From Antrihabitans auranticaus (GTDB taxonomy: Bacteria > Actinomycetota > Actinomycetes > Mycobacteriales > Mycobacteriaceae): DNA of 64,000 nucleotides. The stretch is taken from contig NZ_JAEMNW010000002.1 of NCBI RefSeq assembly GCF_016481275.1, forward strand, positions 558,001 through 622,000. The letters run 5' to 3'. Of the stretch, positions 34,899 to 43,647 are shown in pieces. Below the pieces are notes generated by a model. That model was given only the letters and a program-made list of their open reading frames with translations. It did not search any database and was not told the DNA's origin. A program made the position numbers and the translations under genes. Numbering within the stretch: the stretch's first letter is position 1; every line of letters starts with the position of its first letter.

Positions 34899-36115
34899 CC
34901 AAACGGCCTCGGGTACTCGGAATCGTATTGGCGGGTGGCGAGGGTAAGCGGCTCATGCCACTGACCCTCGATCGGGCAAAGCCCGCCGTGCCTTTCGGTG
35001 GCGGGCACAGGATGATCGACTTCGTTCTGTCCAACCTCGTCAACGGCGGCATTCACCGAATTGCCGTACTCACGCAGTACAAGTCGCACTCGCTCGACAA
35101 ACACATCTCGACGGCGTGGCGGCTCGCCTCGCTGACGGGCGGTTTCGTCACTCCGGTGCCTGCCCAGCAGCGCCGTGGTCCGCACTGGTACCTCGGTAGT
35201 GCTGACGCGATCTATCAGAGCATGAACCTGATTCAGGACGAGGCGCCCGACATCGTCGCGGTCTTCGGCGCGGACAACGTGTACCGGATGGATCCCGCCC
35301 AGATGATCGATCAGCACGTCGAATCCGGCGCCGGCGTGACCGTCGCAGGAATTCGGGTGCCGCGCGATCAGGCTTCGGCGTTCGGGGTCATTCACACCGA
35401 TGACGGCAAGAAGATCACCGAGTTCCTCGAGAAGCCCGCCGACCCGCCGGGGTTGCCCGATGCCCCCGACGAGTCCTTCGTGTCGATGGGCAACTACGTT
35501 TTCTCCACCGAGGCGCTCAAAGATGCGCTCGCGCAGGACGCCGCGGACAAGGGCTCCAAGCACGACATGGGCTCCAACATCGTGCCGCAGCTGGTGGGGC
35601 GCGGGGAAGCTGCCGTATACGACTTCAACACGAATGTCGTTCCCGGCGAGACGGAACGAGACCACGGCTACTGGCGCGACGTCGGTACGATCGACGCGTA
35701 TTACGACGCCCACCGGGACCTGATTTCGCCGTATCCCGTCTTCAATCTCTACAACGAGGAGTGGCCGATCTTCGCACTTCCCTCACAGCGTCCGCCGGCG
35801 AAGTTCGTCGCCGGTGGTGCGGCACAGGAATCGATGGTCAGTGCGGGCTGCATCGTGTCCGGCGCTCAGGTCGTCAACTCTGTGCTCTCACCGGGCGTAA
35901 TCCTCGAACAAGGTGCGGTGGTGCAGGATTCGATTCTCGCGGACCGGGTTCGCGTGGGGAAGGGCGCGGTCGTTCGGCGGGCGATTCTCGACAAGAATGT
36001 GGAAGTACCGCCCGGTGCGCACATCGGCGTCGACCTCGCACGAGACCGAAGCCGTTACCACGTGAGCGATAACGGCATCGTCGTGCTCGGCAAAGGCGCA
36101 AGCGCTGTCAAATGA
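34895..36115 (+). CDS. glgC: Glucose-1-phosphate adenylyltransferase GlgC
   Basis: A 406-residue ADP-glucose pyrophosphorylase. The nucleotidyltransferase part has [45 protein letters not shown] and FLEKP; the C-terminal left-handed beta-helix starts near residue 300 ([20 protein letters not shown]). Supplies ADP-glucose to the preceding synthase. ATG 34895 overlaps the glgA stop. With pgm this operon converts glucose 6-phosphate to the activated sugar and polymerises it. Confidence 0.95.
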   Translation: MTKRPRVLGIVLAGGEGKRLMPLTLDRAKPAVPFGGGHRMIDFVLSNLVNGGIHRIAVLTQYKSHSLDKHISTAWRLASLTGGFVTPVPAQQRRGPHWYLGSADAIYQSMNLIQDEAPDIVAVFGADNVYRMDPAQMIDQHVESGAGVTVAGIRVPRDQASAFGVIHTDDGKKITEFLEKPADPPGLPDAPDESFVSMGNYVFSTEALKDALAQDAADKGSKHDMGSNIVPQLVGRGEAAVYDFNTNVVPGETERDHGYWRDVGTIDAYYDAHRDLISPYPVFNLYNEEWPIFALPSQRPPAKFVAGGAAQESMVSAGCIVSGAQVVNSVLSPGVILEQGAVVQDSILADRVRVGKGAVVRRAILDKNVEVPPGAHIGVDLARDRSRYHVSDNGIVVLGKGASAVK

Positions 36116-36122
36116 TCGGCGC

Positions 36123-36605
36123 CTACGGGTAGTTGGTCTCCTGCGCTGCAAGCGCGAGCCACTTTCCGTCCTGCTTGACGAACACGTCGGTAAAGCGTTC
36201 GCGCGCAAGCACATTTCCGCCGTCGACGATGGTGTTGACGCCGTGGATCACGGCGGTGTCTCCGACTACGGTCACGTTCTGCTCGGTGGGGTTCATCGTA
36301 AAAGTCACGGGCACAATGGTTTCCATCTCCGCGGCACGGTCGAGGAGCTTGCCGTCGGAGTTGGTGTGCCTGAACTCGGGAGCCAGGATCGATTCGATCG
36401 TCGGCTTGTCGCCGTCCGTGATGGCCTTCAGCCACTGGGCTTCGACGGCAAGGACCGCTTCGGTTTGGTTGCCGGCCTCGGCTGTCGTCGCCGAACTCGA
36501 GGACGACGAATCCTCGTCGTCACTACTGCATCCGCTGAGTCCGACCGTCACCATCACCGCGATTGCGGCGAGGCTGCCTGCTTTGCGTTTCGCACCTACG
36601 TTCAT
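36123..36605 (-). CDS. NTF2/SnoaL-like lipoprotein
   Basis: A 160-residue lipoprotein: signal with lipobox LSGC, a run of Asp/Ser (DDEDSSSSSS), then a single domain of about 115 residues resembling SnoaL/DUF4440: AVLAVEAQWLKAITDGDKPTIESILAPEFRHTNSDGK, ending with TDVFVKQDGKWLALAAQET. Probably binds a small ligand at the cell surface; no catalytic residues assigned. ATG 36605 has GGAGAC nearby. Converges on glgC. Confidence 0.75.
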   Translation of the reverse strand: MNVGAKRKAGSLAAIAVMVTVGLSGCSSDDEDSSSSSSATTAEAGNQTEAVLAVEAQWLKAITDGDKPTIESILAPEFRHTNSDGKLLDRAAEMETIVPVTFTMNPTEQNVTVVGDTAVIHGVNTIVDGGNVLARERFTDVFVKQDGKWLALAAQETNYP

Positions 36606-36705
36606 GCCGTCTCCACTCCGACGTGTTGCTGCGCTGCACCCGACTCGTAGACAGTGACACATGCGGCCCTTGTGGCGGAGGGAGATTCCCCAACAGAATG
36701 TTGTT

Positions 36706-37692
36706 GTGAACAAGATCGTGTGTACCTTCGTCGCTGCAGGTATCGCCGTTTTCGCCGGGGGGTGCAACGACTCGGGTGGTGACCCTGGCGCCGGGGGCGC
36801 GCGTCTCGAACCGCCGCGTGTCACAGCAACTCTCGATGTCGGCGTCGGACCGCTCGAGGACGTGACGGTCGACGAGTCCACGCACACCGCGTATATCACC
36901 AACAGCGGCGACAATTCGCTGTCGGTGATCGACGGCGAATCACACGTGTCGAAGATCGACGTCGGCACGAAGCCGAGCGGCGTCGCGGTGAACCCGGCGA
37001 CACAAACCGCCTACGTCACGAGCAAGGCCGACGGCACGGTCTCGGTGGTCGATCTCGTCGACAAGAGTGTCACCGCCACAATCGGTGTCGGCAAGGATCC
37101 GGAAGGTGCCGAAGTGGATGCCGACACCCATACGCTCTATGTGGCGAACGTCGCCGGCAATTCGGTGTCGGTGATCGACACCGAAACGAACGCCGTGACG
37201 GCAACGATCCCGGTCGGAGACCAGCCGAGCAAGATGGGCGTCGATCCGACAAGTCATTTCGTGTTCGTGGCAAACGCGGGCGCGGACAGTTCGGTCTCGG
37301 TGATCGATCCGGCGAAGCGGGAGGTGATCCAGACGATCGCGGTCGGCCGCAGTCCGCGCGATGTGGCGATCGATCCGGCGACGCGGACAGGGTATGTCCC
37401 GAACGCGAACGACGGAACGATCTCTGTGCTCGACACCGAGCGATTCACCGTCCTGCAGACCATCGAAGCGGGCGATCAACCGGTCGCCGCGACTGTCGAT
37501 CCGGCAGCTCATACCGCCCTCGTGACGAACTATGGAGCCAGCACGTTGGCGATCATCGACACTCAGTCACAGGCGGTTGTCGATACCGTTCACGTCGGCG
37601 ACGGGCCGCAGTTCGTGGCGGTCGACTCGGCCACCCACAAGGCCTACGTCGTCAACCACACCGACAACTCGGTATCCATCCTCGAGCGGTAG
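36706..37692 (+). CDS. YncE-like seven-bladed beta-propeller lipoprotein
   Basis: About 328 residues: lipobox FAGGC near residue 18, then about seven repeats of 42 residues, each with the YVTN-type pattern (TAYITNSGDNSLSVID; TLYVANVAGNSVSVID; TAYVTSKADGTVSVVD). Such propellers bind DNA or partner proteins or scaffold; no ligand can be assigned. GTG 36706 was preferred because it gives a compact signal peptide; ATG 36661 is an in-frame alternative. Divergent from the SnoaL-like lipoprotein across 100 bases. Confidence 0.8.
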   Translation: MNKIVCTFVAAGIAVFAGGCNDSGGDPGAGGARLEPPRVTATLDVGVGPLEDVTVDESTHTAYITNSGDNSLSVIDGESHVSKIDVGTKPSGVAVNPATQTAYVTSKADGTVSVVDLVDKSVTATIGVGKDPEGAEVDADTHTLYVANVAGNSVSVIDTETNAVTATIPVGDQPSKMGVDPTSHFVFVANAGADSSVSVIDPAKREVIQTIAVGRSPRDVAIDPATRTGYVPNANDGTISVLDTERFTVLQTIEAGDQPVAATVDPAAHTALVTNYGASTLAIIDTQSQAVVDTVHVGDGPQFVAVDSATHKAYVVNHTDNSVSILER

Positions 37693-37793
37693 TCAGACCG
37701 GGCAGATATCGGTGGCGCCGCCCGGCGTCCGTCTCGCCCGACCATGCGCGTGTTGGAGCTACGCTCGAGCTCGGACAGGGAAGAAGGCACGCG

Positions 37794-38258
37794 GTGCGCG
37801 AGAAACTCGAAACGGACATCTCGTCCGACATACGTGCGATGGCCGCCGTCTCCGAGCAGATCGGACTGTTCTTCGCGACCCAGCATGATTTGCGGCCCAA
37901 CGACTTCCGCGCCCTCGTGCACATCATGGTTGCCGACGTCGAGGGCCGACCGCTCACCGCAGGCGAGTTGGCGCGGTTGCTGGGTACGTCGGCGGCGGCG
38001 ATGACGTACCTGGTGGAGCGGATGATCGAGTCGGGGCATATCCGACGCGAATCCGACGCCGCGGATCGGCGAAAGGTCATCCTTCGCTACGCCGAGCACG
38101 GTATGGAAGTCGCGCGCGGCTTCTTCGGTCCGCTCGGGGTCCGAACCCGCGGGGCTCTCGCCGATTTTCCGGACGCCGATCTGGAAACTGCGCATCGGGT
38201 CTTCGGCGCATTGATCGAGTCCATGCGCTTGCACAACGACGATCTCGGCGGGAACTGA
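37794..38258 (+). CDS. MarR-family transcriptional regulator
   Basis: A 154-residue winged-helix regulator: LRPNDFRALVHIMVAD, LTAGELARLLGTSAAAMTYLVERMIESGHIRRES and DAADRRKVILRYAEHG are the MarR DNA-binding core and wing (DxRD/R-type). Its stop overlaps the ATG of the DUF1275 gene, so the two are co-translated and the regulator probably controls that membrane protein. GTG start at 37794 with GGAAGAAGG upstream. Confidence 0.85.
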   Translation: MREKLETDISSDIRAMAAVSEQIGLFFATQHDLRPNDFRALVHIMVADVEGRPLTAGELARLLGTSAAAMTYLVERMIESGHIRRESDAADRRKVILRYAEHGMEVARGFFGPLGVRTRGALADFPDADLETAHRVFGALIESMRLHNDDLGGN

Positions 38259-38923
38259 TGCTCCGTCACCACCGTCACGAGGTCGTGTTGGCGTCCGCGC
38301 TTTCCAGCCTCGCCGGATTCGTCGATGCCATCGGCTTTCTCGAACTCGGCGGGTACTTCGTCTCGTTCATGAGTGGAAACACGACGCAGGCCGGAGTAAA
38401 CCTCGGGCGGGGCGACTTCCGCAATTTCGGCCTCGCCTTCGGTTTGATCATCGCGTTCGTCGCTGGAGTCGTCCTCGGTACACAGGTTGGGCGCAGGTCC
38501 GGGGCGAATCGGCGCGTCGTGCTGTTGGTGCTGGTGGCGTGCGTTCTCGGCCTTGCTGCGTTGTTTCATACGATTCCCGGCGTAGCTTTCGTCGCACCGC
38601 CGGTCATGGCGATCGCGATGGGCGCGGAGAATTCGGTCTTCGAACGAGACGGAGAGGTAACCATCGGACTTACCTACATCACCGGTACTCTCGTCAAGCT
38701 CGGCCAGCACCTCTCGCGCCTTCTCGACGGGGAGCGTAGTCGAGGCTGGTTGCGATATCTGGGGCTCTGGGCCGGGCTTGCGACAGGCACCTTTCTCGGC
38801 GCCCTCTCCTACGTTCGGATCGGTTTGACGAGCCTTTGGATCGCGGCAGCCTTCGCGGCTGCAGCCGCCCTCTACGTCTGGCGGGATGGCCGCCCGTCGC
38901 GCCGAATCAAATCAGCGAGTTAG
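38258..38923 (+). CDS. DUF1275 (YoaK-like) membrane protein
   Basis: A 221-residue protein with six hydrophobic helices. Family marks are GFVDAIGFLELGGYFVSFMSGNTTQ at the N-terminus and AMGAENSVF plus TYITGTLVKLGQHL in the middle. Function of the family is unknown, possibly transport. Coupled to the upstream MarR gene; its 3' end overlaps the convergent P450 gene by 12 bases. Confidence 0.88.
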   Translation: MLRHHRHEVVLASALSSLAGFVDAIGFLELGGYFVSFMSGNTTQAGVNLGRGDFRNFGLAFGLIIAFVAGVVLGTQVGRRSGANRRVVLLVLVACVLGLAALFHTIPGVAFVAPPVMAIAMGAENSVFERDGEVTIGLTYITGTLVKLGQHLSRLLDGERSRGWLRYLGLWAGLATGTFLGALSYVRIGLTSLWIAAAFAAAAALYVWRDGRPSRRIKSAS

Positions 38924-40276
38924 TTCCGCGGCTTCCTTCTCGGGCACCGTGGAGTTCGGTATCGGGGTGCTTCGGCGACGTAGCGCAACCTTGCCGCCTC
39001 GTGCCGGTGCGTATGCGACGCCCCGGCTGTGGAACCGCTCGCCTGGACTGTAGGTCGTGACCAGGTCGAAATCGCGAAGCAAAGTGCGCAGGACGACGTC
39101 CATCTCCATGTTCGCGAAGGCTGCGCCGATGCAGCGTCTGGTGCCGCCACCGAACGGCACCCATTCGTAATTGCTCGGCTTCTGTCCGACGAAGCGGTCA
39201 GGATCGAACCTGCCGGCATCCGGGAAGATCGACTCGTCGTCGTGCACGAGGCTGATTCCGACGATGACCGTGAACCCGCGCGGAATGTTCCACTCGCCGA
39301 GCTGCAGCGATTCGGCGTTGACGTGCCTGCCCATGAGGTCGATGACCGGTCGCGTTCGCTGGACCTCGAGAATGGTGGCCTGCCGTAGTTCGGAGCCGCC
39401 GCTGCCGACCTCGTCGACCAGTCGGGACACAAGTCCCGGATGACGCTGAATGCGTTCGACGGCCCAGGCCAGCGTCGTCGCTGTTGTCTCGTGGCCTGCG
39501 GCTAGCAAGGTCAGCAGCTCGTCGGCGATGTCGCTGCGCGCCATCGCACTGCCGTCTTCGTAGCGGCTTTGGAGCAGCATCGCGAGCACGTCGTCGCGCT
39601 CGGTCAAGCGGGGGTCGGCGAGTGCCTTGTCGATCAGGCTGCCGATGATCCTGTCGAATTCGCGCCGTTTGGCGTTGAATCTGCCCCACGGGCTCCACGG
39701 CCCGAGGTCCTTTCTGGGGATCGGCACTGTCGCGAGCCATGACGCCAGTTCGACCCAGGGCGGCAGCAGTTTCCGGAGCGCCTCGAATTCGGCGCCCTCG
39801 GCGCCGAACACCGCGCGCAGTATTGCGTTGAGCGTGATGTGCATCATCGGCGCGAGGGTCTCGAACTCCTTGCCCTCCGGCCATTTCGCTGCCTCGCGGA
39901 GGAATTCTTCCTCGATCATCTTCTCGTACGCGTGCATTCGCTTTCCGTGGAACGGCGGAACGAGGAGTTTGCGCTGACGTCGGTGGGCGTCGCCCTCGAG
40001 GTTGAACAGCGAGCCGCGCCCGAGTACCCGGCCGAGGTTGGGTTGGACGTTCGACGCCACCTCGGTACTGGTCAGGAACAACTGTTTGATCATGGCCGGC
40101 TCGGTGATCACGACCGATTGTCCGAACAGTGGAATGTGGATTCGGAAGGTCGACCCGTACCGCTCGCGGAGCAGCCGCATCGCCTTTCGGCGCGAGGCGA
40201 TGAAACCCACACCCTGCACGATTTGCGGAAGTCGTGGACCTGGAGGGATACGGACTGCGGGGGGCTGCGCGCTCAT
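38912..40276 (-). CDS. Cytochrome P450, CYP138-like
   Basis: A 454-residue soluble P450. I-helix AGHETTATTLAW, K-helix E-x-x-R in LEVQRTRP, and haem ligand Cys in FGGGTRRCIGAAFA. A P450 divergent from a TetR gene is also the arrangement of M. tuberculosis cyp138 (Rv0136) and Rv0135c, which supports the subfamily suggestion; the substrate is unknown. No ferredoxin gene adjoins it. ATG 40276. The intergenic region holds a long palindrome. Confidence 0.88.
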   Translation of the reverse strand: MSAQPPAVRIPPGPRLPQIVQGVGFIASRRKAMRLLRERYGSTFRIHIPLFGQSVVITEPAMIKQLFLTSTEVASNVQPNLGRVLGRGSLFNLEGDAHRRQRKLLVPPFHGKRMHAYEKMIEEEFLREAAKWPEGKEFETLAPMMHITLNAILRAVFGAEGAEFEALRKLLPPWVELASWLATVPIPRKDLGPWSPWGRFNAKRREFDRIIGSLIDKALADPRLTERDDVLAMLLQSRYEDGSAMARSDIADELLTLLAAGHETTATTLAWAVERIQRHPGLVSRLVDEVGSGGSELRQATILEVQRTRPVIDLMGRHVNAESLQLGEWNIPRGFTVIVGISLVHDDESIFPDAGRFDPDRFVGQKPSNYEWVPFGGGTRRCIGAAFANMEMDVVLRTLLRDFDLVTTYSPGERFHSRGVAYAPARGGKVALRRRSTPIPNSTVPEKEAAELTR

Positions 40277-40300
40277 TACTTGTCCTCACGGCGGTGTGTG

Positions 40301-40344
40301 GCGGTAATCACGAGTACCACTGCGACGGTACTCGCGATTACCGC
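40301..40344. promoter_or_regulatory. Long near-perfect palindromic operator between P450 and TetR genes
   Basis: GCGGTAATCACGAGTACC (40301-40318) and GGTACTCGCGATTACCGC (40327-40344) are inverted copies with a single mismatch over 18 bases, separated by eight bases. It lies 25 bases upstream of the P450 start and 40 bases before the TetR start, fitting a TetR dimer-pair operator repressing both promoters. Confidence 0.75.
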
Positions 40345-40384
40345 GGTTGCACAACGGTGGATTCCGGGACGAGATAGTCTGCCC

Positions 40385-41008
40385 ATGGTGATGTCCGAAC
40401 ACCGCGTCTTCGAGGAATCGAGCGCGCACGAGAGCGCCGAACCGAGCGCCTTCCGGAAGCGCCTTCTCGATGGGCTTGCCGCGTCGATCGAAGAGAGCGG
40501 CTACGCCAATACCAAGATCGACGACATCGTCCGGCATGCGCGAACCTCCAAACGGACTTTCTACGAAGAGTTTTCGAGCAAGAACGCCTGCTACTTCGTG
40601 TTGCTGAAGGCGACCAACGAGTCGATGCGGGCGACGATCGAGGCGGCCGTGGACCCCGCCGAGCCGTGGCGTTTGCAAGTGCGGCAGGCGATCGAGGCGT
40701 ATTTCGGCACGGTGGAAAGCCATCCCGGCCTCTCTCTGAGCTGGATCCGTGATCTGCCCGCGATCGACGGCGCATCGCGGTCGCTCCAGCGCGAAGGTAT
40801 GGATTCGCTGACGCAGATGCTCTTCCAGCTCGGTGACGCACAAGGATTTCGCGACGCGGGTATCGCTCCGATTTCCCGGCTCACCGCGATTCTGCTGCTT
40901 GGTGGCCTCCGTGAGCTGACTGCCGCGGCGATCGAGGACGGGGAGAGCATTCGCGACGTTGCCGAGATCGCCGTCGCTGCGTGCATTGCATTGCTCGGAA
41001 CAACCTGA
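40385..41008 (+). CDS. TetR-family regulator of the P450 gene
   Basis: A 207-residue TetR protein: helix-turn-helix in FRKRLLDGLAASIEESGYANTKIDDIVRHARTSKRTFYEEF-type N-terminus (residues 24-64, YANTKIDDIVRHARTSKRTF as core), followed by an all-helical ligand domain. ATG 40385 used; a second ATG at 40391 is equally suited. Divergent from the P450 and presumably autorepressing through the 40301-40344 palindrome. Confidence 0.85.
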   Translation: MVMSEHRVFEESSAHESAEPSAFRKRLLDGLAASIEESGYANTKIDDIVRHARTSKRTFYEEFSSKNACYFVLLKATNESMRATIEAAVDPAEPWRLQVRQAIEAYFGTVESHPGLSLSWIRDLPAIDGASRSLQREGMDSLTQMLFQLGDAQGFRDAGIAPISRLTAILLLGGLRELTAAAIEDGESIRDVAEIAVAACIALLGTT

Positions 41009-41027
41009 CCCCGGACGCGAGTGCGCG

Positions 41028-41630
41028 TCAGGCCGTATCGATGGTCGTCGTGATCGTTGTGCACGACGGACTACGCGGCGTCGAGCCGAACCCGAAACGA
41101 ACAGGCGGGTCGACCGGCTGCAATTGGCCGAGGTCGGTACCGTCCCACGTGCCTTCTATCGCAATGATCCTGGGTTGCATCCGCGCTCCGTAGTACTCGC
41201 GACGGTCGTTGCCGGCAGTGCCCCGAGTCCGAACGCCGCGCAACACTACCCGCGCAATCGGATCCGTGAACGCACAGAACCACGGCGCGGTGGCGATCGC
41301 AGCGGGAACTACGCCGAGAACTCGGCCCAGCACGGTCGGACCGCCCACTTCGATGCGAACGACGAGCTCGCCCGCTGACACCAGTGCCATCGCGCCCCGG
41401 CGCTCGCAGGTAACCGGCGTGATCGCTGTGTCGTCGAAACTGTATGTGGCCATGACGAATTCGCGTACCGCGTGGGACGGAGCCACAAGAAGGCGGTGGC
41501 CGTCGGCGAATTCGATCATGACGTCGGTGAACGTGCCGAGCGGTGAGCGGGTCCAATGGCCGACGACGATTCGAATGCCGGACTCACTCCCGATACCGAA
41601 GATTTCGCCCTCGAAGCGCGAGCGAGTCAC
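41028..41630 (-). CDS. Hypothetical protein
   Basis: A 200-residue soluble protein: FGIGSESGIRIVVGHWTRSPLGTFTDVMIEFADGHRLLVAP, then FVMATYSFDDTAITPV and RIEVGGPTVLGRVLGVVPAAIATAPWFCAFTDPIARVVLRGVRT-type segments in two beta-rich halves. No family can be named. GTG start at 41630. Convergent with the TetR gene and divergent from the crotonase. Confidence 0.65.
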   Translation of the reverse strand: MTRSRFEGEIFGIGSESGIRIVVGHWTRSPLGTFTDVMIEFADGHRLLVAPSHAVREFVMATYSFDDTAITPVTCERRGAMALVSAGELVVRIEVGGPTVLGRVLGVVPAAIATAPWFCAFTDPIARVVLRGVRTRGTAGNDRREYYGARMQPRIIAIEGTWDGTDLGQLQPVDPPVRFGFGSTPRSPSCTTITTTIDTA

Positions 41631-41671
41631 CCTCGGTTCCCATTGCGCGCGACCATGACCAGAATTGTTCC

Positions 41672-42445
41672 ATGACCGATCACGTAAGCACTGAAAAGCA
41701 AGGCTGCATCGGCTTCGTCACGCTCGACAAGCCGGCACAGCGCAACCCGCTGTCGGTTGCGATGATGACGGACTTGACGGAGGCAGTGCGTGCACTCGGC
41801 GCCGACAGCGATGTCGCGGTCGTGGTGATCAGAGCGAACGGTCCGGCCTTCTCAGCCGGTCACGACCTGCGCGAGTTGGTCGATCGCACGCTCGAGGACG
41901 AACGCGAGATCTTTCGGGTGTGCACAGAGTTGATGAATTCGATTCAGGCGATACCGCAACCGGTGATCGCAGCAGTGCAGGGCACCGCTGTGGCAGCGGG
42001 CTGCCAGCTGGTCGCGACGTGCGACCTGGCGGTGGCGTCCTCGGCGGCGGTTTTCGGGACGCCTGGCGTGAAGATCGGACTGTTCTGCTCGACGCCGATG
42101 GTTGCCGTCTCGCGGGCAATCGGCCGGAAGCGGGCATTGCAGCTGCTGCTGACGGGTTCGGTGATCAGCGCGGATACTGCCGCAGACTGGGGACTGATCA
42201 ACGAAGTCGTCGCGCCCGCAGACCTCGCCGACCGTGTCCACGAGTTGGCCAACGCCATCGCTGCTGCAAGCTCGTCGACTTTGCGCATCGGCAAGCAGGC
42301 GTTCTACCGGCAAATCGAGCTCCCGCAGGAACAGGCCTACGAGGCGATGCAGGAGGTCATGGCCACCAACGCCGTCACCTGCGATGCTCAGGAGGGGATG
42401 AGCGCGTTCATCGGCAAGCGCGATCCGGTCTGGCAGGGTCGCTGA
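41672..42445 (+). CDS. Crotonase-superfamily protein (enoyl-CoA hydratase-like)
   Basis: A 257-residue crotonase fold protein with the oxyanion blocks AFSAGHDLRELV and VQGTAVAAGCQLVATCD. The two hydratase glutamates are replaced (Gln in GCQLV, Gly in FGTPGVKIGLF), resembling the ECHDC3 branch, so simple hydratase activity is doubtful. ATG 41672. Stands alone between divergent and convergent neighbours, about 3 kb from the large catabolic cluster. Confidence 0.83.
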   Translation: MTDHVSTEKQGCIGFVTLDKPAQRNPLSVAMMTDLTEAVRALGADSDVAVVVIRANGPAFSAGHDLRELVDRTLEDEREIFRVCTELMNSIQAIPQPVIAAVQGTAVAAGCQLVATCDLAVASSAAVFGTPGVKIGLFCSTPMVAVSRAIGRKRALQLLLTGSVISADTAADWGLINEVVAPADLADRVHELANAIAAASSSTLRIGKQAFYRQIELPQEQAYEAMQEVMATNAVTCDAQEGMSAFIGKRDPVWQGR

Positions 42446-42457
42446 GCGCAGGATCGA

Positions 42458-43447
42458 TCACTGCGGGGGTGGCGGGCAGAAGATTCCGCATGGAATCGGC
42501 GGCAGACCGGGGATGTTGATCATCGGTGGCGGGGGAGGAGCCGGAGCGGCGGGTTCAGTTGTGGGGCCGGGAGTTTCGGCAGGCGTATTCGATTCCGCGA
42601 CCTCTGTGACGACCGGCCCGGCATCCTCGGTCGGCGCAGGAAGTGCAACCTCGATCGGATGCGCCCCGCCGCCGCTGTAGGTGGCTGACCAGCTCAGCAC
42701 ATCCGAGGCGTACGACGTGGAGTTGTTGTAGCGCAACACGGCTCGCAGTTCGGCCGCCGGATCGCGGAGGTCGAGTCCACCCGAGCACAGATACTGCGCA
42801 GCGCCGAGGGCGGCGTCGTAGATGTTGTTCGGGTCCGCTGCGCCGTCGCCGTTGCCGTCGGCTGCATAGTGGGCCCACGTGCTCGGTAGAAACTGCATCG
42901 GACCGACGGCGCGAACGTAAGAGCTGTCGTCGGCGCGAATGACCTCGTTGCCTGGCAATGTTCCGTCGAGTGCGGGACCGAGAATCGGTGTGACGGTGGT
43001 TCCGTCGCTGCTGGTGTTGCCGCCGCTGGCGTGTCCGGATTCGATTCGGCCGATTCCCGCGAGCAGGTCCCAGGTGATGCCACAGCCGGGTTGTGTTGCT
43101 GCCATGGCAAGTTCGGCATTGCGGTACGCGGCGAGCACGATCTCGGGAATGCCGATTGCGTTGGGCGTGGGCGCGGGGACTTCCGCGCTGATCTGGGTGA
43201 GTCGTCGAACCCGGTTCTCGCTGCTCGAGATCGGTTCCCGGGAAATCGCTCGAAGTGCAGGGGCGGGTCGAGTTTTCGATTGCACGAGCCCGAACGCTCG
43301 GGGTGAGGGCAGCAGCGACGACGTCTTCGCCTCGGCGACGATGTCGTTCGGGTGCTCGCTCGGTGTCAGTGCGCCGCTCGCTGTGGCGCCCGTCGTCAGT
43401 ACTGCCGCGACGATCCCGCACGCGAGACCAGATCCCTTCAACCGCAT
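42458..43447 (-). CDS. Secreted lytic murein transglycosylase (MltB-like)
   Basis: A 329-residue exported protein: signal peptide (LACGIVAAVLTTGATASG), then a low-complexity region, then a MltB-like transglycosylase domain with catalytic Glu in LAGIGRIESGHAS, AVGPMQFLPSTWAHYAADGNGDG and PNNIYDAALGAAQYLC. The C-terminal 60 residues are Pro/Thr-rich and end in a proline-rich tail (PPPPMINIPGLPPIPCG). Cleaves peptidoglycan glycan strands. ATG 43447 preferred over 43465. An AT-rich palindrome lies upstream. Confidence 0.88.
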   Translation of the reverse strand: MRLKGSGLACGIVAAVLTTGATASGALTPSEHPNDIVAEAKTSSLLPSPRAFGLVQSKTRPAPALRAISREPISSSENRVRRLTQISAEVPAPTPNAIGIPEIVLAAYRNAELAMAATQPGCGITWDLLAGIGRIESGHASGGNTSSDGTTVTPILGPALDGTLPGNEVIRADDSSYVRAVGPMQFLPSTWAHYAADGNGDGAADPNNIYDAALGAAQYLCSGGLDLRDPAAELRAVLRYNNSTSYASDVLSWSATYSGGGAHPIEVALPAPTEDAGPVVTEVAESNTPAETPGPTTEPAAPAPPPPPMINIPGLPPIPCGIFCPPPPQ

Positions 43448-43507
43448 ACGAATCACTCCACACAACTGGCTTGCCTCGGGCGTCGGATTGGTTCCTCCGC
43501 TGATTCT

Positions 43508-43532
43508 ATTTTAATCAAATAAAGATTAAAAT
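43508..43532. promoter_or_regulatory. AT-rich palindrome upstream of transglycosylase gene
   Basis: ATTTTAATC and GATTAAAAT, perfect 9-bp arms separated by AAATAAA. It stands out sharply from the high-GC surroundings. It lies 61 bases before the transglycosylase start, so it may be an operator or part of its promoter. Confidence 0.5.
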
Positions 43533-43647
43533 CAAGGCCACGCTCGAACGTGGCCGCAAACGCAACCACTTCGGACAACCGCAACGACTGCAGACGTTGT
43601 ATATGACGGGACGCGTTGCGGCTCGTCCCCAAAACGCCGGGGGAGGG

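Noticed and set aside
43582-43599. CAACGACTGCAGACGTTG dyad downstream of the TetR gene
   Set aside because: Arms are interrupted by mismatches and there is no T-run, so neither a terminator nor an operator call is justified.
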